From Synanceia verrucosa (taxonomy: Eukaryota > Chordata > Actinopteri > Perciformes > Synanceiidae): DNA of 64,000 nt. Positions 1-12,300 of this stretch are shown one piece after another; the stretch's first letter is position 1, and each line of letters begins with the position of its first letter. The DNA lies in NCBI GenBank assembly GCA_029721515.1, contig CM056562.1:15755335-15819334 (forward strand), written 5' to 3'. The notes under the pieces were generated by a model that saw only the letters and a program-made list of their open reading frames with translations, ran no database searches and was not told the origin of the DNA. A program made the position numbers and the translations under genes.

Positions 1-964
1 GTGTCATTTGCAATCACAGGCTTCTCTTTGGTGTGGTTGGTCATGTGACAGGAGTCAACTGTCTTTGTACTATCTTTCCCAACAAGTTGTGTCAGTCGTT
101 GTATTATTACATCATAGTCTGTTCTTTTTTTATAGTCTTATGACTATATCATGTAAACAGCACAAACAAAACTTTCCCATGACTTTAAGTAATAAAAGAC
201 TGGCGTAATAATGATTTAATTCTACACTAAATAAAGCTAGATCAGAGCAGATTTAACATTTCTTCCAGCCCTGTCTTGTTATTTCATTATTTCAGCTCAT
301 AAAAAGCAGAGATGTAAACACTGGAACACTAAAGCAGGTTCTGCAGCTATTGTTTTCCTGAGGTTTTGTCTGATTTAGCAACAGGCATATGCTGTTTAAT
401 AGGAAATTAATTCCCACCCCCACCGCCTATCCTCCGGTATAATCAACCATGTAAACCAAAAACCTGAACACAGTGACTAATTAGAATCAAAAGGGCTGGA
501 ATCCATAATAGGCCTCCTTCACTCAAAAACAGTGCACTATAATTGCCCATAAATAAACCCTTGCTGTTTTTGTGTGAGCTGTAAACAGCTGTATGCTTCA
601 ATTAAGCAGAAATACACCCGTGCCATGTTAAATGTAGGGTGCTTGGGAGCTGCTGACATATGGATATGATCTGTGCTCCCCCCACCTCTCGAATTCAGGC
701 CTTTTTTGTAGAGTGCGTGAGAAGCACAGATAATTTCTTTATGCCGGTGTAATATTATAGGGACCCATAAATAGACGGTTACCCTTTCAGTACTAAAAGT
801 TTTCATTAAAGATGCCTGAGTTTTGTTATTGACACCACAGGCTGCCTATGCAGGGAAACACAGTAAAATTTATCAGTGCACTTTTCCTCACCTAATAAAT
901 CATCTAAACAGGGCAGAGCATATGGCAGATAAGACCTTGGAAATATGGCTTCGGCATGCGAAGA
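1..964. other. Non-coding sequence, nothing specific
   Basis: No gene, repeat or RNA could be supported here. The short open frames have no recognisable domains. The part around 590-760 and 800-960 is repeat-free with a few homeodomain-like AT words, so it may include regulatory sequence, but the signal is weak. Confidence 0.4.
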
Positions 965-1260
965 GTCAAGTTGCTCGAAATCAGGAACAATCACCGACCG
1001 CTCCCCCTTTCTTTCTCTCTCTCTTCCTCTCTCACAGAATATCTCCCAGTTATTTTACACGCCATTTTCTTGTTCACCTTATCACCTCTTTGTCACTTGT
1101 TTTTTTCACTTTTCCCCCCAGAAGAAAGAGAGAAGCAATTCCTGCGTGTAAAGGACTGGGAGTAGATAACTCTCTCTCCACCTCCTCCTCCTCTGTTTCT
1201 GCCTCTCTCACTCTCACTTCCACCTCCCCCCCCACCTCCTCGCCGAGAGGGTCCTGGGAG
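965..1260. repeat. Pyrimidine-rich low-complexity tract
   Basis: The plus strand is dominated by C and T runs (CTCTCT, TTTCTT, CCTCCTCCTCC), broken by a short mixed segment near 1030-1080. All overlapping open frames on both strands are low-complexity Ser/Leu/Pro or Glu/Arg/Gly products of this composition and are not treated as genes. Confidence 0.7.
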
Positions 1261-1970
1261 GTGCACTGACTGATGGGAGAGGATGATATATGTAGCGTCT
1301 GTGTCCCGGCTCTCCTCTGGCCCTTTGTCATTAATCATAGCCATTAGCTTTTCTCACTGCAGCCTTGTCTGTGCACCGCTATGGAAAAAAGCAGCCTTTT
1401 TTCCCTCTCATATCCCACACCATGAGAGCTCGCTAATACTTCTGCCTCGCTGTCACACGGCTGCATTTTCAGCACACAACAGACGGTCATTGTAATATTG
1501 GAAAACATATCCAAAAATCTGTGATACTTCACCGAGCAGGATAGGAGCAAATATGGGAGGAATTATTGAGTAGCTGTAAGGTAGAATTGATCGTCAGTAT
1601 TGATTTTTCAACGATATATACTTTCTGCCTCGTCTGCCTTTTGTGGGTATTCATCCGCCTTTGAGATGCACTTTTTAAAAAAAAAATAATAATTGAATAA
1701 ACAACAGAAAGAGCACGACACCCTTCTAATGTGACTACATCTGGTTTGAACTGGACCACGATGGGACTTGGCTTCGTGCAAGGCCGCAGACTAGAGAGTC
1801 TGTTTGGATGGCCAGGGTGTGAGCTAATGAGAATAAACAGCTGGCCACTCTGGTGACCATCTAGTGTAATAGAGATGTATGGCCACCGGCTCCTGCACGC
1901 CTACTCCTCCAATCCCCAAACTGTGCCTGACAGATATACTAAAGCCTCATCAGTCTAGTCCCAGTCACAC

Positions 1971-1973
<3 letters not shown>

Positions 1974-2008
<35 letters not shown>

Positions 2009-2100
2009 TGCATCATACAGGGACACACACGGACTCACAAGCCTAAACTTAAAGCAGTGCAGTCCCAGTCCACGCACACACACACATACAGGCACACAGC
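1974..2100. repeat. CA microsatellites
   Basis: A near-perfect (CA)n run covers about 1974-2005. A second, interrupted CA cluster lies near 2071-2100. These are ordinary teleost dinucleotide repeats and probably length-variable. Confidence 0.9.
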
Positions 2101-2939
2101 CAGCACTTTCCACTTAGAGACTCGACCCTCTTTTTCTCATTTCCCTAACTGTATCATCCATACTGTACCTAATGAAATGATTGCGAGTAGTTATTGCTGA
2201 CTTATTATCTAGACACACAGCTTTATCAAAACGCTGCATTGATTTAGTGGACTGTGTCGCTGAGAAAACTCCAGGGATATTTCATTTGCCTCACCATAAT
2301 AATGGGACCCTTCCCAGTATGCATTATGCATAGATAGACCATAGATAATTCAAACAGGGGGAACACATGCATTACCTCTGCGCTGTAACCTCCCAGTCTC
2401 ATACTGTCTATTATATTAGGCTGTGGTGTTGTTTGTTTTGCACTGTGCCCAGGATCCTATTACAGTGAAATGATAAGAACCTACAGTGCAGCCGGCTACG
2501 CGTACAAATTTGTGTCATAGTTTTCAGCTTTGATAAATCCCAAACACCTTATTCAGCAGGTATTTTGTGCTTCCTCTCATTTGACGGCATTATGTCCTCG
2601 CAAAGAGAGAGCTAGCTCCAGGTGGCTCTGTGCCTCCCCCCTCCAGGGTTTGCGGCGCGAGATAAGCGTTTGTCTCTCCCATTCTAAAGTGGCTCCCGTT
2701 AAGCCCCGTACCTGGAAGATGACTGATTTTGACAATGCAATTTACATCTCTGTATAAAACAATCTCGCACTGCGCCTGCCGATTTACACCGGATTAAACT
2801 GTTTGTCTCCGTCACAGGGCGACCACGCAATCTATCAGGCCCCTCTGTGCCTTTTTTCCAATAGCACATCCCCTCTCTTGTCCCTCGAGAGCACAAAATT
2901 GATCCAGAATGCAGAGTGGAGCCTCCCCACCTTTTTTCA
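2101..2939. other. Non-coding sequence, nothing specific
   Basis: Single-copy-looking DNA without a supportable gene. The open frames at 2530-2757 and 2699-2896 overlap on opposite strands and contain no recognisable motif. Confidence 0.4.
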
Positions 2940-3250
2940 AATTGCTACAACAGCTTTGTAGGACCTACAATTATTGAAACATGCAGATGTCAGTAATTTC
3001 AATAAAACTGATATGGTAGTAATGAAAACATCTGACTGAGGGGGGCGACGGCAGTAGGATTTATGGCTGCATTAGAGGGAAAAGGCTGAGATGACAGTTT
3101 TGCAGGCACGGCTCAGCACTCCCTTGTTTCACACGCATTAAAGGCGCAGATCAATTAGCGTCCGACGCCGTTAGCTTTGCCACAGACGGCCTTTTTTACA
3201 GCAACATGAAAAATGCATGGGTTCCCGGAGAGATTTTGGGGCCATTAGCT
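2940..3250. promoter_or_regulatory. Candidate conserved non-coding element
   Basis: A repeat-free block with dense developmental-factor-like words: ACAATTATTG near its start, TTCAATAAAAC, CAATTAGCG and a GCATTAAAGG word, mixed with GC-richer segments. No coding frame spans it. This texture is typical of vertebrate enhancer-type conserved elements. That reading is inference, because no alignment was available. Confidence 0.3.
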
Positions 3251-3599
3251 GTCCTCACCCTTGCATGTTTTTACGTAAGTGTGCATTTGCTGTGATGTGT
3301 GACTGTACAGTACAGTAGCCAAAGCTTAAGTCTGTCCTTATGATCACAGATTAAAAAAAAAAAGCATGACTTTCGTCTTGTATCTTTTTATCTCGGCAAA
3401 GCATTTTAAGAGCATGGGTCTCAATTTTTGCAGAAACTAAAATAATGTAAGGGTGGGGATTGGCCTCCACAGATAGACTTCTATACTGATTCAAGGCATG
3501 GAGCTATAGTGATCTGTACTCAGACCAAATATCTCTGTCCATCCATTATTGCACTTCACTCCTATGATCTCATGGCGTCTGAGTGCAGCCTCTCCATTC
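3251..3599. other. Non-coding sequence, nothing specific
   Basis: Contains a short A run near 3353 and otherwise unremarkable single-copy sequence. No gene or repeat family was recognised. Confidence 0.4.
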
Positions 3600-4130
3600 C
3601 CCTCAGGTGAGTCATTGCAGGGCCCGTCACCCTCTCTGCTCCATATGCCATATGTCTAATTCTAATTAAATGAACATTAAGACCCCCCTTTCCCCTTCCA
3701 TCCCTTTCTCTTTCTCACCCTCTCAGATGCTATCAGAGCTATGAGAGCTCAAATGTTAAAGTAATGAATGTGTTAGCACCGTGACAGGAACAAGAAAAGG
3801 AGGAGGAGGAAGAGAGGAGTGACTGTGCAGTGCAGCTCGGTTTCCTCCTCGACGGCCACCGTGGCAGCGACGAGGGCTCGGTCACATTCGATTTGCATAA
3901 CCTTCTAAAAAAAAAAAGCTATCAGAGGGGTCTGCAATTGATTGAATTTCACCTCAGAGAAGTGCTAATTAATAACGCTGTGGACCTGACAGGTCTTTGT
4001 TATGTGCGTGGGACAGGAGATGATGTCTGTATTAGCAGAGACTCTGGAAGCTGTGGAGGAGAATATAGAATGATGAATTAATGGAACTATGCCCTGGCTC
4101 TATCATCGAATCATTAGAAGACCATTGATG
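3600..4130. promoter_or_regulatory. Candidate conserved non-coding element
   Basis: The block has TCTAATTCTAATTAAATG near 3655, then GATTTGCATAACC (an octamer-like ATTTGCAT) near 3890, GCAATTGATTGAATTTCACC near 3932 and CTAATTAATAACG near 3964. A C/T tract at 3685-3725 and an A run at 3908-3917 interrupt it. An 83-codon frame (3830-4081) runs through the core but has no known domain, and an enhancer is the simpler explanation. Confidence 0.33.
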
Positions 4131-4318
4131 GTTTCACACTACGAGTAGAAATCTATAACAGAATAATGGCACAGTAATATTTAGGCTGCAGCTTATATTA
4201 GCTGCACTATATCACGTTTGCAGTATGTGGTTCAACATTTTTTTTCCTGGCACACAAACATGGCTACAGACTGTGGTCTTTTTTTCCTAACATGAATGAT
4301 GTGTCTATGTCTGTCTAC

Positions 4319-4745
4319 TATGGGAAATCACCAGAGAGCCCACAATACAAAATTATCACTGTACTTCAGTCACAATGCAATCTTATCTTAAACATTTTGT
4401 GATATGCTAAATAATGCAATAAGATATATATCTTTATTGCCTTTTTTCAACTGCTAATTATGCTGTTTATTCATTATATGTTAATATTATCGTGATTATT
4501 ATTATATATTATTTTTTCACTCTTTTCATCATTCATTCATGTGTCTTGGGGTGAGAGGTGAAGGGACCCCGTTTGAAATTGTCAGTTTTTTCTTGACAAA
4601 ATGTAATGGAAATATTTAGGGTTTTTTTAGGCGTGCCTGCTGTTAAGCTTACACGTCATAGTTAAGTTTTTATATGCTACCAGTAGCTTCACTGTAGCTT
4701 TACGACCGTTACGACCTCTGAAATACAGAAAAGCATCAGGGCTTT
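4319..4745 (+). repeat. Dispersed repeat family A, copy 1
   Basis: It begins with a TCACCAGAG word, continues through an AT-rich degenerate middle, then GAGGTGAAGGGACC, GTCAGTTTTT and a CTTCACTGTAGCTTTACGACC end. The copy at 11975-12240 has the same words in the same order. The layout matches a decayed interspersed repeat I recall as common in percomorph fish. I cannot give its library name, and it carries no coding capacity. Confidence 0.6.
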
Positions 4746-6840
4746 TGTGTATTGATACATCCAAACTCTCTGCACATTATCCCTGGCATGTACGGTATAT
4801 ATGCATTTTAGAGAGATGTACTTTGCTTCCAAAGTATTGAGGGTTTGCCAGTTATCTTCATGTGTTTATGATATGGACTTCATGCTGAAGCAGTCTAAAT
4901 TGGAGCACATTTACTAAACACCAGGGTGCTAACAAGGATTCAGGGCAACTCAGCCGTGGCCAACTGGTTCCCCACATCACGAATAACAGCGGTGTGAATA
5001 CATGCCAGAGAAAAGGTTTAGAGGGAACGGCAAGCTGAGGACGAGCAAACGTGGCAAGGATGTTACAAAACAGATGTCAGATAGAGTTCAGCTCACTATT
5101 TTAGCAGGGCTTTCGTAGAAATGTCCGTGACCAACACAGTCATCACAATATTGGTAATAACATTTGGTACTTTCACTACAACCCACATCCCTGTACTCTA
5201 TATTTTGCACGTCCCTCTTTGGATCATCACCCAAGACTTGTGATGGAAAACATCCTTGATCGTGTTGCTAATCCACAAATAAGTATGTCCATTCATGAAA
5301 TTATACTAATGCGCTGAAAATTGGCTATGCCTGACTCATAAGAAGACTGTCCCATAGTTAAAATGATCTATTTTTCCAAGTTCTGCTTCACATAGTGAAG
5401 TCTTACGATCAGCCAAGGGCTCAGCTCAGCCGCCCCACAGCCTGGACGATAGTGCTCCAAAATCAGTCTTAGATGGCATCACAAACTGCCGGATTGTTGC
5501 CAACAACAATTACCCTGGTTGAAATAACTGCGTAAATGACCACTGCTGCTTGGTGAATATCGTATTTCCTGAATAACTTTAGATTACGAGGCTGTACAGA
5601 GAAACAACTGGAAATGACAGATAAAAGAAATCAAGGCCAGATCGTGCTGTACATCTGACCAGAAGTTGTTTCCCAACATCACTCGACTAATAAGATGAAT
5701 TCCTTTTGTTTGTGACCATGAACTCTATTGCAATAAAAACAGCTCTTTATTGTCAAGCCTGAGAGTGGTTTTCTGTTATGAGTTGCACTTCAGTGGTGAA
5801 TCGGATACAATAATGTAAACATCTCCCTTTTTATGTCTTTTATTAAGCCACTATATAAGCACACATATATTAGATACAGTGGCACAGTGTGAAAGAAAGA
5901 TTAGCGTATACTTCAGATAAAGGACCCCATTATGTTAGTTTACTACATATTCAAGGTCATACTGTATACCAGTAACACGCTGATGCTTTCATGGTGTTCA
6001 GTGCTTATTGCTCTAAATTAGCTCTCCTAAATCATAGCAGGCTTTCGGATAGGACACCCAAGAGTCCTGCATGTGTTAATGTAGAATGCACTCCACTATT
6101 CTACTTGAGGCGGAAACGCTCTTCATCATTCCACAAAACTGGGGAAATGCCCGTGGGTAATGAGACTGACTGCAATTGAGAATAACTTATGGAGCTAATA
6201 TTCTATATCTGCACATAAACAGGGCTCTACAGGACGTCGTAAACATACACTTGGGTGTGTTTTCCAAACATCATTCTGCCATGCATGTTATTTCCCTGTC
6301 TGTCGTCACGGCGGCGTCGTAATTGTTGGGGGGATGACTTGATGAATTGCATTTGATATGTCAGAGCAGATTCTCCCGAGGATTTTCCTTTCTTCGAGGG
6401 GCAGCATAAGCCATTTTCTGTGGTTTGTCTGTGTGCAACATGCATTTATGCAATCGTCTGATCCGGATCCAGCTTGTTAAGCTATCCTGTGAAATGAGGA
6501 GTTAAGACGCCGATGCGAGGGGAGTGTGTGGTCTTCCTTGTAAAGGCTCTGGTATCGTATCAGGTTTTAAATCCTTGCTCAGGACCTCCCAGAGAGTCAT
6601 TTGTTCAAATAAGCATTAATCATTATTCTCTGAGCCCTTATTGGAGCTCATGAATTTCACAACAAATAGATGGCCTGTGACGGAAATAAGGTGTAAGCAT
6701 TCGATATCCCACCCTGCTGCTGTACACTACATTCTGTCCCTCTTTGCTCACTACCCTTTTTCTCTCTGTGTAACACAAAGACATGCATAATGTGGACTGA
6801 AATCTGATAAGTGTTCCTGCACGGTAGCCCTCTTCTGCTC
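4746..6840. other. Non-coding sequence with weak regulatory-like patches
   Basis: No gene was supported. Patches at about 6185-6480 and 6590-6720 carry homeodomain-like words (AAGCATTAATCATTATTC near 6610) and are repeat-free. The remainder is ordinary intergenic or intronic sequence. Confidence 0.35.
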
Positions 6841-7200
6841 CCTAAAGCACAACAGTTAGAGACTGTGTATATCTGTGAGAGAGAGTGAGCAGATCAGAGC
6901 AAGGGGGGAGCTGTGGTTGGGATTGAACTGGGCTGTCTGAAGTTGATTAATCGGCCTGTGAGGGTGAGAGACTCCCGGGCCAGGCAGTAGGGTCCATCCC
7001 CGTGGCATGTGATGCTGATTGGCTTTGTCCTGTGCGTCTGCGCTGGAGGAGCGGACATTAAGATTAAGTGATGCTGTCGTGTCGGGGAGCACTGCACTGC
7101 ATCATTCTGGGAAGAGACAGCTGTGCTGCTTAATCCTTCATCACCGGGGGAGAGCTGCCAGGGCCCAGATATACAGCCAAAGATAACCCTCCATAACTTC
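6841..7200. promoter_or_regulatory. Candidate conserved non-coding element, GC-richer
   Basis: A repeat-free block of higher GC than its surroundings, with GTTGATTAATCGG near 6941 and ACATTAAGATTAAGTG near 7055. Overlapping minus-strand frames (6856-7097) occur in two registers without recognisable products and are regarded as chance. Confidence 0.25.
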
Positions 7201-8160
7201 TGCTAAAGATCAGGAAACTTTGAATTCACATCCATCTGCTCGGCTGTGTTCAGCTCAACCAACCCCCCCTCCCTGTCTGTGTGCTGGAAATGAGCAGTCA
7301 CTAAGAACGCTAAATAAAAAGGGAGGAGGAGGAGAAAGTGAAGGATGGCTAAAGGGAGTACTCTAAGACCAGTAGTGTGCACAAGCTGTGTATGGATAAC
7401 CTCTTGCACCAAGAACTGCCTTTTTGTCTTTGTGAATGATAGAGTCATAATGCAGAGAAATTGCAGATACACTATTTTTTTATTCTGAAACATTCATGGG
7501 GAAATCACTCTGACTGCACAACACATTTTTAAATTTTCAGTCATCCTCCACCTGCAGCACATTTTTAATTTTAACCCTAACTTCTCATCATGTTTGAACA
7601 TATGGATGCATTGTTCAAATATGACTTTCTGTCAAAGATCCTCTGAGAATCAGGTCCTCGATGTTGTCACCCAAGAACTGCAGCTGTGTGTTGTGACACT
7701 GGGGCTAAAGCATGTCACTGATTTAAAAAAAAAAAAAAGCGACCAAGTCAAAGGTCAAATATATGTTTAAAAAACCTTCTCTTTCTTGCATGTTCCTTAA
7801 TAAAATAAAATGGATATGGAACAACTTAAATTTAAAAGTCTGATCTTAAATATTTCTCTTTACCTACATTTTATTCTTTTTTGAGTCCCTATTAATTAAA
7901 ACTCAGGCAAATTACATGCTCCATGAAAGTAGGCCTGTATGTCACTTCTCAGTACTTCTCAGTACTTTGTTAAAATGGATTGTATTTACTCTGATGTGCC
8001 AGAGAGGAAAGCAAGCCGGTGTGTTGTGCGAGCAGATAAATCCTGGGCGGAGGCCGAGTGGCTGACTGATTCCTCCTGTATGCAGCGATGGGTGGCGTCA
8101 GCAGGTTTCACACTGCTGGCCTTTGCATGTTTGCAGCTGGCTTGATGCAGCTGTCAGCCT
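7201..8160. other. Non-coding sequence with an A run
   Basis: An A homopolymer of about 13 bases lies near 7725-7738, and a 10-base direct repeat (CTTCTCAGTA) occurs twice in tandem near 7944-7964. No gene is supported. Confidence 0.4.
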
Positions 8161-8259
8161 GTGATTGATGAGTATCATCATTTAAAGTGTAAAAGAAAAC
8201 GTCTCTGTGAAGGGAGACATGATGAACTGCCGCCTGCTGGCGCTCTCGGAGACACGCTC

Positions 8260-8590
8260 GGCGCTTCCTCCTCCCTCTCCCTCTTTTCCCCTTCTCCTCG
8301 TTTCTACTTCACTGCTCCCCTGTCCATCCCTCCATCTTTCTCACCCTTTTATGATTCTTTTTACCTTCTTCCTTCTTTTCTTCTTAGCTGTTTCGAAGCG
8401 CATCCCCTGCCGCCTCATCTTCTTCTCTGTTCTTCTCACATTTCCTTCTTCCTGTCCCTCTACTGCCCCCACAATTTCCACTTCTGTCCTTTTGTTCAGG
8501 GTCACTTTTGTTGTGTCACTCTTCTGTCTGTATGATTCTCTGTTGCACTCCTCCCTCTATCTTTCGCTCTCCATACATCTCTTTGCTCAG
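8260..8590. repeat. Pyrimidine-rich low-complexity tract
   Basis: The plus strand is a long C/T-rich run (CTCCCTCTCC, TTCCTTCTTTTCTTC). The two overlapping plus-strand frames of 124 and 128 codons are Ser/Leu/Phe/Pro-rich translations of this tract and are not genes. Confidence 0.7.
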
Positions 8591-8729
8591 TAGTGAGACA
8601 AGGAAGTCCTCAGCACCAGACTCAGTGTATTCTATCCCGTCTGTAACACTTCTCAGATCATATGAAACACCAAAATTCATATGGACCTTGGAAGGAGATA
8701 TATTTAGTCCCCCGCCCCGCTGCATACCT

Positions 8730-9240
8730 CTACAGCAACTATGACAGTGACATATTAGTTATGCTGTCTTTTGCAATGTGATATCTTTAAATTTGCCACC
8801 TTGTTAAGTTTTGATTAATGCGATTCCATTTCAGCAAAGTAATTGGCTTGGCCCTGTTGTGAGCGATACACAGGCGCCGCGCCGGAACAAACGCCGCAAC
8901 ATGGTAATGAGGCAATGAGTTTGTTCTATGGATGTTGGCAAGTGACAGTTATTAATGATTGTTATGATAAACAGACGAGTGCAGATCGGGGGTGGAGGGG
9001 GAGGGATGAGTCGGGCCAGACTGACAGTTTAAAAATAAACGTGTGCTGGAAAGTACTAACGAAGTAATACAGTGTTAGGAAAACAATCATGCAGGTTGTC
9101 AAAGGAAGAGGTGTAATTACAGAGCTACACTGGGCCTGCCTGGGAGGAGCTGGCTTCTAATAGAGCCAGAGGAATATGCACTGACAAGAGGAGAGTGGAA
9201 TGATATACAGCTTTAATTGGATCATCTTTTTGCCCCCCCA
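8730..9240. promoter_or_regulatory. Candidate conserved non-coding element
   Basis: A repeat-free block containing TTTTGATTAATGCGATTCC near 8811, AGTAATTGGCTTGGC near 8838, GACAGTTATTAATGATTG near 8945 and AGCTTTAATTGGATC near 9210. A CpG-bearing patch lies at 8872-8900. The mixture suits a developmental enhancer. Conservation is untested. Confidence 0.3.
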
Positions 9241-10190
9241 TCAGTTCTCAGAATACAAAGGAGGTCTGTGCTCACAGCTGTGTTATGATAGGTTTGGTCT
9301 CCTGTGAAGACTAGTGACCCCGTGTAAATGGCTGCATAGTACAGGGGAACCGCTGTGTTTGTGTGATCTGAACATGGATTGTATTACTGTTACTATCCTC
9401 GTCTCTGGTCAGTATCAAAGCTCGGAAAATGTATATACAGTATGTTTAAATGGTGTGAAGTGATATAAACCCAGACCCATTTCAGCCTGACTTTTCATTT
9501 CCACAGTATATACGGAGCAGATGTGTTTTGGAAGAACCAAACTTCTCTCGTTTTGTAAATCCATAACTGTCATACTCCATTTTTGTCACTTTTTGAATTT
9601 TGCTGAAAATGTAGCATGATAGTCAGTGTAAATAATGAATACATGCCATATGTCTTGCAGCTTTAAACCCACTAACTGCTTTTCTACCTCTTCCTCTTTG
9701 CTCTGGCTGATCCTTGCGTCGGGGGGGCACGTTAAATTTGTCCGTCTTCTGTCGTCACGCCTGAACTTTTGGTGACATTTAACCTGCGCCGGTGCATGGC
9801 TGTCATGAATCGCTCGGTTTTGGAATGTGATGATCAGATGACTTCGACTGACCTTTGCGTGAACCTTGTCTGGTGTTGATTTAGTGAGGCACAGAGATCA
9901 AAGCGATCCCTCTTGGCTTTTGTCAGTGGGCTGTGTTGGTGCCTGGGTCCCGAGTGTGAACAAAACCAATCTTGCACAACAGCATGCTAACTGTACAGAG
10001 GTCACGAGAGGAATCAGCACTATATTAAATTTTTACCATCTTAATTATTGTTTTTTTTTTTTATTTTATATCACACAACATAATGTAGTCTTTTTCCAAG
10101 CAGAACCCCCTTCTGTCTTTTACTTGACTGTCATTGTTATGTTAAAATGTGGATATTTATCTTTTCTTAATTACCTTGACGACACCAGTG
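9241..10190. other. Non-coding sequence, nothing specific
   Basis: Single-copy-looking DNA with a G run near 9721 and a T run near 10051. No recognisable gene, repeat or RNA. Confidence 0.4.
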
Positions 10191-10450
10191 AGCAAGTTAG
10201 CCAAAGACGACATTAATCTCTAATTGTTGACACTACTGCTTTCCTTTTAAGGTTGATTATCTATGGGAATAGCTCGGAAAGCCCTCATGAATCAAATTAT
10301 TAATTCAATGGCAGTGTAATCCTAAATATAGGGCCGCTATCATAGTATGGTGCTCTACTATGTACATCATGTTAAATAGTAAAACATGCTGGATTGAGTT
10401 TTAATGGTGTTGTGAATGGAAGGAGTTAAATTCCTCTTACCAAACAAGTC
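10191..10450. promoter_or_regulatory. Candidate conserved non-coding element
   Basis: The words CATTAATCTCTAATTG (near 10212) and ATCAAATTATTAATTC (near 10292) are closely spaced in repeat-free sequence with no open frame. This resembles homeodomain-rich conserved elements. Confidence 0.3.
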
Positions 10451-11974
10451 AATATTTTATTTCCCATCTCCATTCATATCTGGGGCCTGGCTGTGGAAAC
10501 TGATTGTGGTTAGATGGTCAGAGAAACAGCAGTGATTCAGTGCAATTTTCAAATAAACTGAAAAAAAGAATTGTCATCTGTAATGTTTTTAGTGGCCTGG
10601 TTTGAATTCCATGGCCCTACACAATCCATTATCCAACTTTTCCAACACCCTGTCATCGTTGACAGGTGGATTATAATTTTTCTAAAGCAGAACAATTGAA
10701 ATGACAGCAGTTTAACAAACTTGGATTGGACAAAGAAGACACGGGGCTCCAACAGGAAATGTGCTGCCAACATTTGTGTGCACTCTTGTGTTAGGAAGTG
10801 AAAAGTCCTGCTTTCTATCTTACTCAGGAATAAGAGTTTTCCAGATTGTCCAAATATGCACTGAACAGCACTGCTTGACGAACGAGCGGTTAAAACAATT
10901 CTTACATGAATTCAAACCCCTCCAATAATACTGGAAAACCGCAAAACTTTGACCTAGAAAAGTACGATAACTGAAAAAAAACAACAAAAAAAAAACACAA
11001 AACGACACACAATTTGTTGCCCTAGATTTTAAAGGTAGAATTATACAAGCAGTTTGATGGTCCCTGCACTCTGTATATCATAAACAGCTTTAGCACCAAA
11101 TCGGTGTCGTATTGGCTGGGGTCCCGTTTCCATGCTGCTTGGTTCTTGGCGCTGTCATGCGAATCTCTTCACGGTTCCATTCTTTTTGCTTTTTGAAGGC
11201 TGCGATTCCCGGCCATATGGAGCCCATCCCTTTTGTCTTCCGTGGTACCATCACATGGCGGGGCCTCTGGTAGAGGCTGGGTTAGCGTGTGGAGCTGCTT
11301 GGTGGCTGTCAGGCCTGGTAGTCCTCTGCTTGTTGACATGTGAAGCCGGGCAGCATACTGTAGGCCTGATATTGGAACTCACTTACAATTAACTTGACGC
11401 GACGCTGACGCGGGACCTTATGCCTCGACAAGTATTGTGAGGAGACGGCTGCGTGTCATTACCCCATAGAGCATCAATCACTTATTGCTGTGCATATTTA
11501 AGAGGACATTATGTGGATGTTGACCTAACTCTACAAGAACTTAAGTGTTTTTTTGTATGTGTTAGCAGAATAAAGATACGTTACAGGATGTGAAGGACAG
11601 AGGTGATGTCCGATCAGTGTGGAGAATGCTAGTGTCTCTTCTAGCTGTGCACATGTTTCAACACTTCCCCTCCACCTGGATATCCTGCTCCTCGGTGTCC
11701 TCTCTCCTCCATCTTCCCCACACTCTGCTCTAACTTCTCAACAACTGCAGCCCCCCAAGTCCCTGTGCCTTCATAATGAGTTTAGTCAGAGTGATTATAG
11801 CTGTACTATTCTACTGTCAGTGATTATTAGACAAGAGCTAAAGCTGAAGACCTTTGTCAGCTATTATTTTAATAGCGCTATTAGTAGGAGTCCTTGGTGA
11901 CCGTCGCGTTCATCAGTCATCATAAACCTAATTGAGTAGCGCACATAGATAGTGGTACTATTACCAATACAATG
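10451..11974. other. Non-coding sequence, nothing specific
   Basis: An A-rich stretch lies near 10974-11000. The short frames at 10549-10773, 11132-11392 and 11619-11900 have no domain and no splice context that I can defend. No gene called. Confidence 0.4.
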
Positions 11975-12300
11975 TATTTTTTAGGGGTGGGGAGTCACCA
12001 GAGGCCCCATGATAAGCTATTATCACAATTATCACATTTTGATTATTGCAATTTATTACCTATTTGACTGAAAAATATGCAGTTCATGTTTTATCTCAAA
12101 AAATTATGTTCATCTCAGAGTTTTCATTCACACATATTGAGATCAGAGGTCAAGGGATCCTTTCAAAAAAGGCCATGTCAGTTTATCTTCGCCAAAATTT
12201 TGTGTAACTTTGAAGCGTTATTTAGCACTCTTCCCGAAAACGTTAGGTGTGTGTTACACAGAGAGGCTACTGTCAAAACAACAATGGCGGACGCTGAAGA
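11975..12300 (+). repeat. Dispersed repeat family A, copy 2
   Basis: It shares with copy 1 the ordered words TCACCAGAG, a degenerate TTATCAC/ATTGCAAT middle, GAGGTCAAGGGATCC and GTCAGTTTATCTTCG. Its right part continues into AAGCGTTATTTAGC. Both copies are in the same orientation. The divergence indicates an old insertion. Confidence 0.6.

Noticed and set aside
823..1344. Overlapping frames of 60-148 codons on both strands
   Set aside because: They are translations of a pyrimidine-rich tract, with Ser/Leu/Thr or Glu/Arg runs and no domain.
8161..8593. Plus-strand frames of 124 and 128 codons in two registers
   Set aside because: Both arise from a C/T-rich tract, overlap each other and show no protein-like features.
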